From Pseudomonadota bacterium (GTDB lineage Bacteria > Myxococcota_A > UBA796 > UBA9615), in the NCBI GenBank assembly GCA_024229515.1, contig JAAESI010000028.1, positions 1-47,648 on the forward strand: 47,648 bases of DNA, given 5' to 3'. Below are positions 1-6,638 of the stretch, piece by piece. The notes under the pieces are model-generated. The model saw only the letters and a program-made list of their open reading frames with translations, searched no databases and was not told the origin of the DNA. The translations under genes and the position numbers were made by a program. Each line of letters begins with the position of its first letter. The first letter of the stretch is position 1.

Positions 1-1
1 C

Positions 2-160
2 GGCCGGGTCTATCAGAGCTCAGCCGAGCGAAACGAACGCCTCTGGGACTGGCTCAACTACTACAATCACCAGCGCCTCCACGGAGGCATCGGGCATCAA
101 CCGCCCATCTCCCGGATTGACTCGTCAAACCGGAACAACGGCCCTGGTCACGACAACTAG
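2..160 (+). CDS. IS481/IS3-type transposase, C-terminal fragment
   Basis: The frame is open from the window edge to TAG at 158-160 and gives 52 residues. The segment WLNYYNHQRLHGGIGHQPPI is the typical C-terminal end of the DDE integrase core (rve_3) in IS481 and related IS3-like transposases, which catalyse cut-and-paste movement of the element. Only the tail is visible, so completeness and the other end of the element cannot be judged. The stop codon overlaps the stop codon of the convergent gene in the tetranucleotide CTAG (157-160). No terminal inverted repeat is evident downstream, so this may be a relic or an element whose right end lies inside the neighbouring gene's 3' end. Confidence 0.8.
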   Translation, partial: GRVYQSSAERNERLWDWLNYYNHQRLHGGIGHQPPISRIDSSNRNNGPGHDN

Positions 161-1149
161 CCCTCTTCGCCTTCCATCTCGAGCTCTTCGGCCTCGAGGC
201 GGGCGTCCTCCTCGGCCTTGAGCCGGGAGTACTCGTCCGGGAGCAGGGCGCGGGCGCCGAGGATGTTCACCTCCGCGCGCGTATCCTCGTCCCAGGCGAT
301 GTCGATTTCGATGCCTTCCAGGTGGAGGCTGTCGTTGGGCGGCAGCAGGCGGGGAACCTCGTAGTTCTCCACGCCGAGCACCCGGTCGGTGCCGTCGAAG
401 AAGCTGATGCGAAGCATCACGCCCTGCATGCCGTACTCCGTCGGGTTGCCGACCTGGAACATCATCTCCGTCAGCGTCTCCGGCTCGTCCTCTTCGCCGA
501 CCGGGGTCCAGGCGTAGTTGAGGAGCTGCAGGTACGTGTCGGGGTTGAACAGGGGGTCGTACTTGTCCGACATCTCCTGGTCGAACAGGTAGCCGGGCAC
601 GACCTGGCCGGTGCCGACCCAGCCGGTGCTGCCGTCGGCCGACTCGATCTCGTAGTAGTCGCCCAGCTTGCGGATGAGCGCGACGCGGGAGTCCTTCTCC
701 ACGATGCCCTTGCTGGAAGCGCGGCTGTCAGGCTCCGACAGCAGGTTGGCCTTCTCCGTCGCGAGGGCGTCCAGCGCCGTCAGCGCGCCTGGGTGGTCGC
801 CGAAGAGCTGGTACTGCTCGGCCTCGGGCACGCCCTGCCAGATGAACCAGAGGCCCGCGAAGCCGGCGATGATGATGCCGACGAACAGCAGCCCGGAGAC
901 CGCGCGAAGCACCTTGCGGCTCACGCCCCGGTTGGGCTTCCAGTCGTCTTCCATGTCGGAGCCGGACTGCACCTTGATGAGCCCCTTGAACTCGGGAACC
1001 TCGGTTGCGTAGAGCCAATCCGTGCCACCGGGGCGCTGGATCAGGTCGCTCGCTTTCACCTTGCCGCCCACGGCCATGAGCTTCAGTTCAGCAACGTCCT
1101 TGACGGTGAACTGCTGATCGCCGCGGGTGATGCGCCAGGGATTGCTCAT
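157..1149 (-). CDS. GYF_2-domain membrane protein with SH3-like extracytoplasmic domain
   Basis: 330 residues, function unknown. The N-terminal ~55 residues (WRITRGDQQFTVKDVAEL onward) look like a GYF_2/DUF4339 module, a small cytoplasmic peptide-binding fold often fused to membrane segments in delta-proteobacteria. One hydrophobic segment follows at about 81-104. The outer part has a bacterial SH3-like stretch around 147-186 (SADGSTGWVGTGQVVPG) and a later beta-rich part. The C-terminus is Glu-rich (about 310-330). I chose the ATG at 1149 over the upstream in-frame start at 1182 because GGAG lies 6-8 bases before it and the GYF_2 homology starts there. It is the last gene of the minus-strand group that begins at 5826, separated by 75 bases from the MuiA gene. 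Confidence 0.75.
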   Translation of the reverse strand: MSNPWRITRGDQQFTVKDVAELKLMAVGGKVKASDLIQRPGGTDWLYATEVPEFKGLIKVQSGSDMEDDWKPNRGVSRKVLRAVSGLLFVGIIIAGFAGLWFIWQGVPEAEQYQLFGDHPGALTALDALATEKANLLSEPDSRASSKGIVEKDSRVALIRKLGDYYEIESADGSTGWVGTGQVVPGYLFDQEMSDKYDPLFNPDTYLQLLNYAWTPVGEEDEPETLTEMMFQVGNPTEYGMQGVMLRISFFDGTDRVLGVENYEVPRLLPPNDSLHLEGIEIDIAWDEDTRAEVNILGARALLPDEYSRLKAEEDARLEAEELEMEGEEG

Positions 1150-1224
1150 TTGGACTCCGTGTGCCCCGAATCGGGCGACCACATCTACTACAGACTCACG
1201 CGCGCGATCAAGGACCGCGCGACT

Positions 1225-2880
1225 CTACAGGCCCCAGGGCCGCTCGTCGGTCGGGAACGCCACAACGTAGTCCAACCGAAGCGTGGCCTCGCCACCCTTG
1301 GTCAGTACGGGCGAGAACAGCAAGATTCCCCGCCGCTCCACCTCATGGGCGGAGGTTTCGTCCAGGACCTTGACCTCGTACTTGCTGTACTCGCTGACCG
1401 GAATGGACTCCCGCACCTCGACGGTGACGTCCCGGTCCATCAACGAGGTCAGCTTCGTCTCGTAGCTCCACGCCACGGTCGACTTCTTGCCGAACAGCCC
1501 CGCGGGGCCCGATCCCTTCTCCAGCAACTCGCGCTCGACCGTGATCCGCTCTTCGACTCCGAAGGGAAGCTCGAGCTCGTCGCCGGCCGCGACCCGGCCG
1601 ATCAACGACTGGCCGATGTACCGCTGCCCCACGAACGCCTGCAGCTCGCCCGCCAGCAGCGGCCACTCCTGCGTGTGCACGAACGTCGCCCACTGGAAGG
1701 TGTGCCGGCTCGTGCTCGGCGTCGACACGTACTTGATGCCGATGCCGTCGACCCGCCACGCCGCAATGGTGACGCGCTTGCGGGTGCCGTCGCCGGGTAC
1801 CGACGTGCGGCCCGGGATCTTGAACTCCACGGCCGCGCCCTCGATCACTGCCTGCGCGACCTGCGCCTCCGCTTCGTAGACCTCCTCCACGGGAGACGGC
1901 TCGGCCATCTCCTCCCACTCGTCGTCCATGTCGCCGTACGCCGCCTCGCTCTTCTTCGCCCGGGGCGCGGACCGGCCTCGCGACGACGTGGTGCGTGACG
2001 GCGGCGGGGCCTGCCGAAGCACCCAGGAGGAGAGCCCCGGAGCCTGCAGGCCGAGGGCCGGCTGGGCGGTGCTGAGGAGCAGTTCGGCGTCCCCCCAGTC
2101 TTCCCCCGTGGACTGCCACACCCAGGCGCCGTAGGTCATCTCCACGGCCTCATCGTCGGGGTGCAGGCGGGCGTCGTAGGTGGAGCGCCAGTGCGCCGAT
2201 CCGGTAGTGTAGGTGAGCGCGAGGTCGAGCCGTCCGGCGGTCTTGGCCTGCACCGACACCACCACCCGGAAGTCGTCCGTGTTGGTGCCGGACAGCTGGG
2301 TGTACTCGGCGCGCGCCGCGCTCAGCTGGGAGGCGAGGTCGCGCCGCTCGATGGTGACGCGCCGAAGCTCCGCCTGGGCGATGCGGTACCGCCGGCCGAG
2401 CGTGGTGACGAGGTCGTCCGCCTCCTGGGCGCGGTCGTCCGCCGACAGCATCTCGCTGCCGACCTGGCCGGCGGACTTCTCCACCAGATTGGTGACGAAG
2501 CCGACCTCGAACCGGGCTGCGTCGGCCGCATCCGCGAGCTCCTTGTCGGCGTCCTCGAGCGCGTGGATCCGCTCCTGAAGCTGCCGCGCGCGGCCTTCGC
2601 GAATCTCCGCGCCGTAGTTGCGCCGCACGTCCAGCGCGCCGAGCACCACCTGGGCGGTGCCCGCGCCCTCCACCCGCAGCGTGCTGATGTCGATGCCCAG
2701 GGGCAGGCCGCTGACCAGCACCTCGTGGCTCCCCTTGCTGACCTGGCTCGACGCCGAACGAGTGACGCGGGCCCGGTCGGGGTAGACCACCACCGAGCTC
2801 ACTTCGGACGTCGTGTCGATCTCCGCCGCTGCCGCGGGGGCTGCCATCAGCAGCGCCGCAACCGTCAGAATCAGCCTCAT
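1225..2880 (-). CDS. MuiA-like (mucoidy inhibitor A family) secreted protein
   Basis: 551 residues, the usual size of the DUF4139/DUF4140 (mucoidy inhibitor MuiA) family. A Sec signal peptide is clear (MRLILTVAALLMAAPAAAAE). Residues ~25-125 resemble the N-terminal DUF4140 part (SSVVVYPDRARVTR, LVSGLPLGIDISTLRVEG). A coiled-coil segment (~95-200) follows. The C-terminal beta-rich DUF4139 part contains LDLALTYTTGSAHWRSTYDA and later FPTDERPWGL. An acidic, Pro-rich insert sits near 320-345. The family's biochemical role is not established; the name comes from a Salmonella phenotype. The start ATG directly follows the TAG of the dehydrogenase gene (0 bases between), with GGAG upstream inside that gene, so the two are probably translationally coupled. 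Confidence 0.85.
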   Translation of the reverse strand: MRLILTVAALLMAAPAAAAEIDTTSEVSSVVVYPDRARVTRSASSQVSKGSHEVLVSGLPLGIDISTLRVEGAGTAQVVLGALDVRRNYGAEIREGRARQLQERIHALEDADKELADAADAARFEVGFVTNLVEKSAGQVGSEMLSADDRAQEADDLVTTLGRRYRIAQAELRRVTIERRDLASQLSAARAEYTQLSGTNTDDFRVVVSVQAKTAGRLDLALTYTTGSAHWRSTYDARLHPDDEAVEMTYGAWVWQSTGEDWGDAELLLSTAQPALGLQAPGLSSWVLRQAPPPSRTTSSRGRSAPRAKKSEAAYGDMDDEWEEMAEPSPVEEVYEAEAQVAQAVIEGAAVEFKIPGRTSVPGDGTRKRVTIAAWRVDGIGIKYVSTPSTSRHTFQWATFVHTQEWPLLAGELQAFVGQRYIGQSLIGRVAAGDELELPFGVEERITVERELLEKGSGPAGLFGKKSTVAWSYETKLTSLMDRDVTVEVRESIPVSEYSKYEVKVLDETSAHEVERRGILLFSPVLTKGGEATLRLDYVVAFPTDERPWGL

Positions 2881-4953
2881 CTACTTCTCCAGGGGTGGGG
2901 GCAGGTCGTCCGTCCGCCGCTTCGCTTCGACCCGCTCGCGAACGAGCTTGATCTCCGTCTCGTTGATCGGCCCGAACGGCCCGCGCATCGATGTCAGCTG
3001 CATGCCGTTGCGGAGCCCGAGCTTGTACATCTCCTTGACCTTGCCGAGGTCGATGTCGTCGCCCAGGGTGAAGCACTCGTTGCGCCCCTCGAGGGCGAGT
3101 ACGACCACCTCCGCCAGCGACGCGAACGCGACCTTCGGGGGCGGTCCCAGGTTCACGCCGAGGTCGGCGGGCCCGGGGAGCTCGATCTCGCCTGAGCGGA
3201 TGATTAGCACGTCCGGGCGCTGCTCCGCGTCGGCCTCCTCGAACTCCGAGGGGCGGGCGCAATCGACGACTACGGCGCCGGGCTTCACCCCCGCGCCCAG
3301 GTCGAGGGTGCCGACCCAGCCGGGGGCGAGGCCCGCGACGATCAGGTCGGCGTCGGCGAGGTGGGTGCCGACGCGGGTGGCGACCTCGACGGTGCAGTGG
3401 GGGCTGTGGCCCCCGATCCGGTCGGCCAGCGCGAGCAATCGATCGGGCTCGCGGTCGATGATCACGAGCCGGTGGAAGACCAACGCGAGCAGCTCCGCAG
3501 CGACGCCGCCGACGGCGGTCCCGGCGCCGATGACCATCGCCGTGCCCATCGCCCGGCCGTGCTCGTCCTGCTCGATCAGACCCATCGCCAGGATCGCCTG
3601 CTTGGCGGCCCACATGTCGGTGGAGACGAGGTAGCTGCAGCCCGACGTGATCGGCAGGTTGACCCGGGCAGCGACCCCGCTGGTGGCGTCGCTCATCGAC
3701 TGCGCGAAGGCGCCGACGCCCATCACTTCGGCGCCGAGCTTGCTCGCCATCCGGGTGGCCTCGCGGAGCCGGTTGGCGGCGTGCGCCTGGCCCCGCCGCT
3801 GGATGGAGCGAGCGGTCTCGGGGAGCTCCAGAATCCAGCCCTCGGCCTCCTCGCCGGTGGGGCTCATGATCCCGCGCACGTGCCCGCGCGGCCGCACCGG
3901 GAGCTTGGCGAGCGCCCGCTCGGCGACCGACTGCACGCCCTCGGGCATGGTTCGGAGCCAACGCAGGCGAGGGTCGCGGAACAGGTCCCGCCGGCCCGGG
4001 GGGTAGTACAGGTAGGCGAACTTGTGCCGCTTGCGGACCTCACCGCGGGGGTGGATGAGGCGGGGACGGGCCTTCAACTGCCGGAGCAGCTCGAGGTAGT
4101 CCTGCTCGTCGATCGTGCGCGGGTCCTTGTCCAGGTGGGCGATGCACGCGGCGTGGAGGATCTGCAGGTCCGCGCGGTGTTCGCCGAAGACCTGCGGGGT
4201 GGTCGTGCACAGCGTCTCGACGTCGCGCTCGCGGAAGAAGGGGAGCGTGTCGGGGCCGATGCTGTCGGTGACGATGACCTTGTGGCTGAGGTCGCGGGGG
4301 GCGTGGTGGATGAGCAGCCGCAGGTCCCCGACGATGACGTCGGCGCGCTGGAAGTAGGTGGTCAACTCGCGCGTCTGGATGCCCTCGGCGGCCTTGCCGC
4401 GGGGGAAGAAGCTGACGTACGGGCGCCGCGTGAGGAACGGCATGGCGACGCGGGCGTACCGGTTGAGCCCGTCGACGTCGCGGAGGATGGCGGGCATGCC
4501 GTAGTGCAGGACGGGGTCGCCGAAGACCATCGAGTCGGTGTGCTCGCCCATCACCGAGACGAGGTCCCAGTTGGCGATGCCGGACAGGAACAGCACGCTC
4601 CGATCGGCGAACAGATCGGGCTGCTTGTTGGCGATCTCCCGGATCGCCCAGCGGTCCACGATTCGCTTCAGCGCGCGGCCTCCGACCACGGGGGTGGTGC
4701 GGGCGGCCGAGGCGATCTTCCAGGTGTCCTTGTGGCGCCACGTGCGCTCGCCGACCCGGAAGCTGATCGCCATGCCCCCCAGGGCGATGCAGTCGACCTG
4801 CCCGTCGTGCTCGCGGACGAGGCGCCGAGCCAGCGACGTGTTGCCGTCGGTGCCGACGCGGCGGATCTGAAAGGTCTCGCCCCAGAGCTTCGCCTCGAAC
4901 TCGTAGTCGAGTCGGCGCGGCCCCAGCGAAACGCTGACGAGCTTCTTGGTCAC
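2881..4953 (-). CDS. AAR/COG5322-like dehydrogenase with long N-terminal extension
   Basis: 690 residues. The C-terminal half (~395-670) resembles COG5322, the family of cyanobacterial long-chain acyl-ACP reductase (AAR): GVGAFAQSMSDATSG and ITSGCSYLVSTDMWAAKQAI match the conserved GG.T.....D and TTGNTHTAY...AAK blocks, and VIGAGTAVGGVAAELL is a Rossmann nucleotide-binding turn. At the place where AAR carries its catalytic Cys (F-A-C-F-A-E, from memory) this protein has A-S-L-A-E, so acyl-thioester reduction is doubtful. The N-terminal ~380 residues I do not recognise; they are about as long as a second enzyme domain. GTG start at 4953, 10 bases after the lipoprotein stop, without a good ribosome-binding site. 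NAD(P)-dependent oxidoreductase is the safe call; the substrate is unknown. Confidence 0.65.
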   Translation of the reverse strand: MTKKLVSVSLGPRRLDYEFEAKLWGETFQIRRVGTDGNTSLARRLVREHDGQVDCIALGGMAISFRVGERTWRHKDTWKIASAARTTPVVGGRALKRIVDRWAIREIANKQPDLFADRSVLFLSGIANWDLVSVMGEHTDSMVFGDPVLHYGMPAILRDVDGLNRYARVAMPFLTRRPYVSFFPRGKAAEGIQTRELTTYFQRADVIVGDLRLLIHHAPRDLSHKVIVTDSIGPDTLPFFRERDVETLCTTTPQVFGEHRADLQILHAACIAHLDKDPRTIDEQDYLELLRQLKARPRLIHPRGEVRKRHKFAYLYYPPGRRDLFRDPRLRWLRTMPEGVQSVAERALAKLPVRPRGHVRGIMSPTGEEAEGWILELPETARSIQRRGQAHAANRLREATRMASKLGAEVMGVGAFAQSMSDATSGVAARVNLPITSGCSYLVSTDMWAAKQAILAMGLIEQDEHGRAMGTAMVIGAGTAVGGVAAELLALVFHRLVIIDREPDRLLALADRIGGHSPHCTVEVATRVGTHLADADLIVAGLAPGWVGTLDLGAGVKPGAVVVDCARPSEFEEADAEQRPDVLIIRSGEIELPGPADLGVNLGPPPKVAFASLAEVVVLALEGRNECFTLGDDIDLGKVKEMYKLGLRNGMQLTSMRGPFGPINETEIKLVRERVEAKRRTDDLPPPLEK

Positions 4954-4963
4954 GGAAGAGGCT

Positions 4964-5668
4964 TCAGTTGGTCGGGTGGAGGGTCTCGGCGAAGCAGCCG
5001 GACACGCCCAGGAGCACGATCTGCTCGCTGAAGCTGACGACCTTCTGGATCACGCCGGAGTACGTGCCGGAGATGGCGACATCGGGGCCCGGGATGGCTC
5101 CGTCGAAGCGAACCGTGCCGGCGACCGAGCCGTCCCGGTTGGTGTTCACGAAGCCGTAGGTGCCGACCAGATCCTCGGGGCTGTCCGCAGGCACGGCGGT
5201 TTCGGAGACCGACGCCTGCAGGATGACGTTGCCGGGGGACGAGGACGGGGTCTGCATCGTGACGTCGGTGTCGGCGGCGAGGCTGCTGTAGTTCCCGTTC
5301 AGGGCCGCCCAGTCGTTGCCTTCGCCGACGCGGATCGTGAACTGGGTGAAGTCGCCGCCGTTGGCGAACGAGGTCGGCAACTCGAAGAAGCCGGTGAAGG
5401 GGCCGACCACGGTGCCATCGCCGAGCATGAACTTGACCTGGTTGCCGGAGCAGTCGGAGAAGTCGGGCGCGTTGGCGTCGACGTAGTCGATCTCGTCGTC
5501 GTCGTCGTCGTCGTCGGTGGCGTCGTCGTCGTCGGTGGCGTCGTCGTCGTCAGTGACGTCGTCGTCGTCGGTGGCGTCGTCGTCGTCCAGCACGCCGGAA
5601 TCGTCGTCGTCGTCCGGGCAGCCGATCAGGAGGAAGGCGAGGGCGGACCAGACGAGGATTCGGGGCAT
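4964..5668 (-). CDS. lipoprotein with poly-Asp linker
   Basis: 234 residues. The signal peptide ends in a lipobox (FLLIGC), so Cys16 should be lipidated. It is followed by a linker made almost only of DDDDAT/DDDDVT repeats (~18-60), then a beta-rich domain of about 170 residues with two Cys (SDCSGN and SGCFAE) that could form a disulfide. Such Asp-rich spacers after the lipobox are common in surface lipoproteins of Myxococcota. No known enzymatic motif is visible. The ATG overlaps the stop of the DUF5989 gene (TAATG) and the gene ends 10 bases before the dehydrogenase, so it is an internal operon gene. A cell-surface role is inferred. Confidence 0.75.
   Translation of the reverse strand: MPRILVWSALAFLLIGCPDDDDDSGVLDDDDATDDDDVTDDDDATDDDDATDDDDDDDEIDYVDANAPDFSDCSGNQVKFMLGDGTVVGPFTGFFELPTSFANGGDFTQFTIRVGEGNDWAALNGNYSSLAADTDVTMQTPSSSPGNVILQASVSETAVPADSPEDLVGTYGFVNTNRDGSVAGTVRFDGAIPGPDVAISGTYSGVIQKVVSFSEQIVLLGVSGCFAETLHPTN
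5486..5616. repeat. (GTC)n-rich microsatellite encoding the poly-Asp linker
   Basis: This stretch is dominated by runs of gtcgtcgtcgtc broken by ggtggcgtc and agtgacgtc units of 12-15 bases. On the minus strand it encodes DDDDAT-type repeats in the lipoprotein. Such arrays change copy number easily, which would alter linker length without shifting the frame. Confidence 0.8.
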
Positions 5669-5826
5669 TAGAACAGCGTGTAGATGAAGGGGAGCACGGC
5701 GGCCTTTTCACCCACGAGGATGAGGACCACGAGGAGGAGCAACACCACGACGATGGGGGTCATCCACCACGCCTTGCGCTCCTTGAGGAAGAACCAGAAG
5801 TCCTGGATGAGTTCGATGAACCACAT
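5668..5826 (-). CDS. DUF5989 family single-pass membrane microprotein
   Basis: 52 residues starting MWFIELIQDFWFFLKERKAW and ending with a long hydrophobic segment and FIYTLF. The pattern of an N-terminal amphipathic helix with FLKERK-WW, one transmembrane helix (~23-40) and a C-terminal PFIYTLF is the DUF5989 signature. Members are small inner-membrane proteins of unknown function. The TAA stop overlaps the ATG of the following lipoprotein gene (TAATG), so this is the first gene of the minus-strand operon. An upstream in-frame ATG at 5853 would add nine residues (MAGCYIGHR) and overlap the divergent start codon in CATG; I prefer 5826 because family homology begins there. No clear ribosome-binding site is seen for either. 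Confidence 0.75.
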   Translation of the reverse strand: MWFIELIQDFWFFLKERKAWWMTPIVVVLLLLVVLILVGEKAAVLPFIYTLF

Positions 5827-5851
5827 GCGGTGGCCAATGTAGCATCCCGCC

Positions 5852-6619
5852 ATGCAACGGCTGGTGATGGTGGTGATGCTCGTGCTGCTGGGATGCAGTG
5901 GCACGTCCGGGGGCGGTGAGCAGGGTGAGATCTTCATCCGCTTCGACAGCGATGCGATCGCCGAACGGGCGATGCCCGTGCTCAAGGAGCGGATGAAGCG
6001 GGCGGGCGTGCGTGACGCGAAGCTGAAGGCTGAGGGGGGCGGTCGGGTCCGGGTCGCGATGCATCCGGGCGACCTCGCGATGTCGGTGCCGCTGGTGACG
6101 CGCGTGTACGGCCTGGAGATCTGCGACGTCGTCGTCGACCTGCCGCTGGAGCCGTGGGCGGCCCAGACCGACAAGGAGGTCGAAGAGGAGCTGCGCGCCA
6201 AGGGCACGCTCGGCCCGGGCCAGCGCTACGTCGCCGAAGCCACCGACGGCACCCGCCACACGGCGCTGATCATCAACTCGACCGCGGTCATCCGCAGCGA
6301 ACACGTCGAGAAGGCGAAGGTCGACACGGGGCAGCTCGGCGAGCCGTTCGTGTGGGTCGAGCTCGACAAGGAGGGGGCGGCGGCGTTCGAGTCGCTGACC
6401 CGTCGGTCGGTGGGCAAGAAGGTGGCGATCCTGGTGGACGGCGATCTGAAGTCCGCCCCCTTGGTCGCCGAAGCGATCCCCGGCGGGCGGGTCGCGATCT
6501 CGTTCGCCCAGGACGACCTCGTCGGCGCGAAGCGCCTGGCCGCCGCCTTGAGCACGCCCCGTCTGCCCTACAAGCCCGTCTTCGAATCGTCCGGCCTGGC
6601 CGGTCCGCCCTCTGACTGA
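5852..6619 (+). CDS. lipoprotein with SecD P1-like (head) domain
   Basis: 255 residues with a lipobox (VLLGC, Cys15). Residues ~165-240 match the periplasmic P1 head of SecD: VWVELDKEGAAAFESLT, then VGKKVAILVDGDLKSAPLV and the turn IPGGRVAISF, which parallel SecD sequences of the type DSEGA..F..IT....G..LAIVLDG...SAP.I...I.GG. It lacks the SecD membrane bundle, so it is not a translocase subunit. Residues ~25-95 (EIFIRFDSDAIAERAMPVLK) may correspond to the SecD P1 base. A periplasm-facing lipid-anchored protein is predicted; the role is unknown. The start codon lies only 25 bases from the divergent DUF5989 start, so promoters must overlap or lie inside the coding regions. It ends 19 bases before the metalloprotease gene and may be cotranscribed with it. 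Confidence 0.7.
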   Translation: MQRLVMVVMLVLLGCSGTSGGGEQGEIFIRFDSDAIAERAMPVLKERMKRAGVRDAKLKAEGGGRVRVAMHPGDLAMSVPLVTRVYGLEICDVVVDLPLEPWAAQTDKEVEEELRAKGTLGPGQRYVAEATDGTRHTALIINSTAVIRSEHVEKAKVDTGQLGEPFVWVELDKEGAAAFESLTRRSVGKKVAILVDGDLKSAPLVAEAIPGGRVAISFAQDDLVGAKRLAAALSTPRLPYKPVFESSGLAGPPSD

Positions 6620-6638
6620 GCCGCGCCTGGAGCCCCCC

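Noticed and set aside
322..1998. 558-residue plus-strand frame antisense to the GYF_2 and MuiA genes
   Set aside because: Composition is typical of a GC-rich shadow and no domain or signal is visible, while both minus-strand genes have signal or TM segments and ribosome-binding sites.
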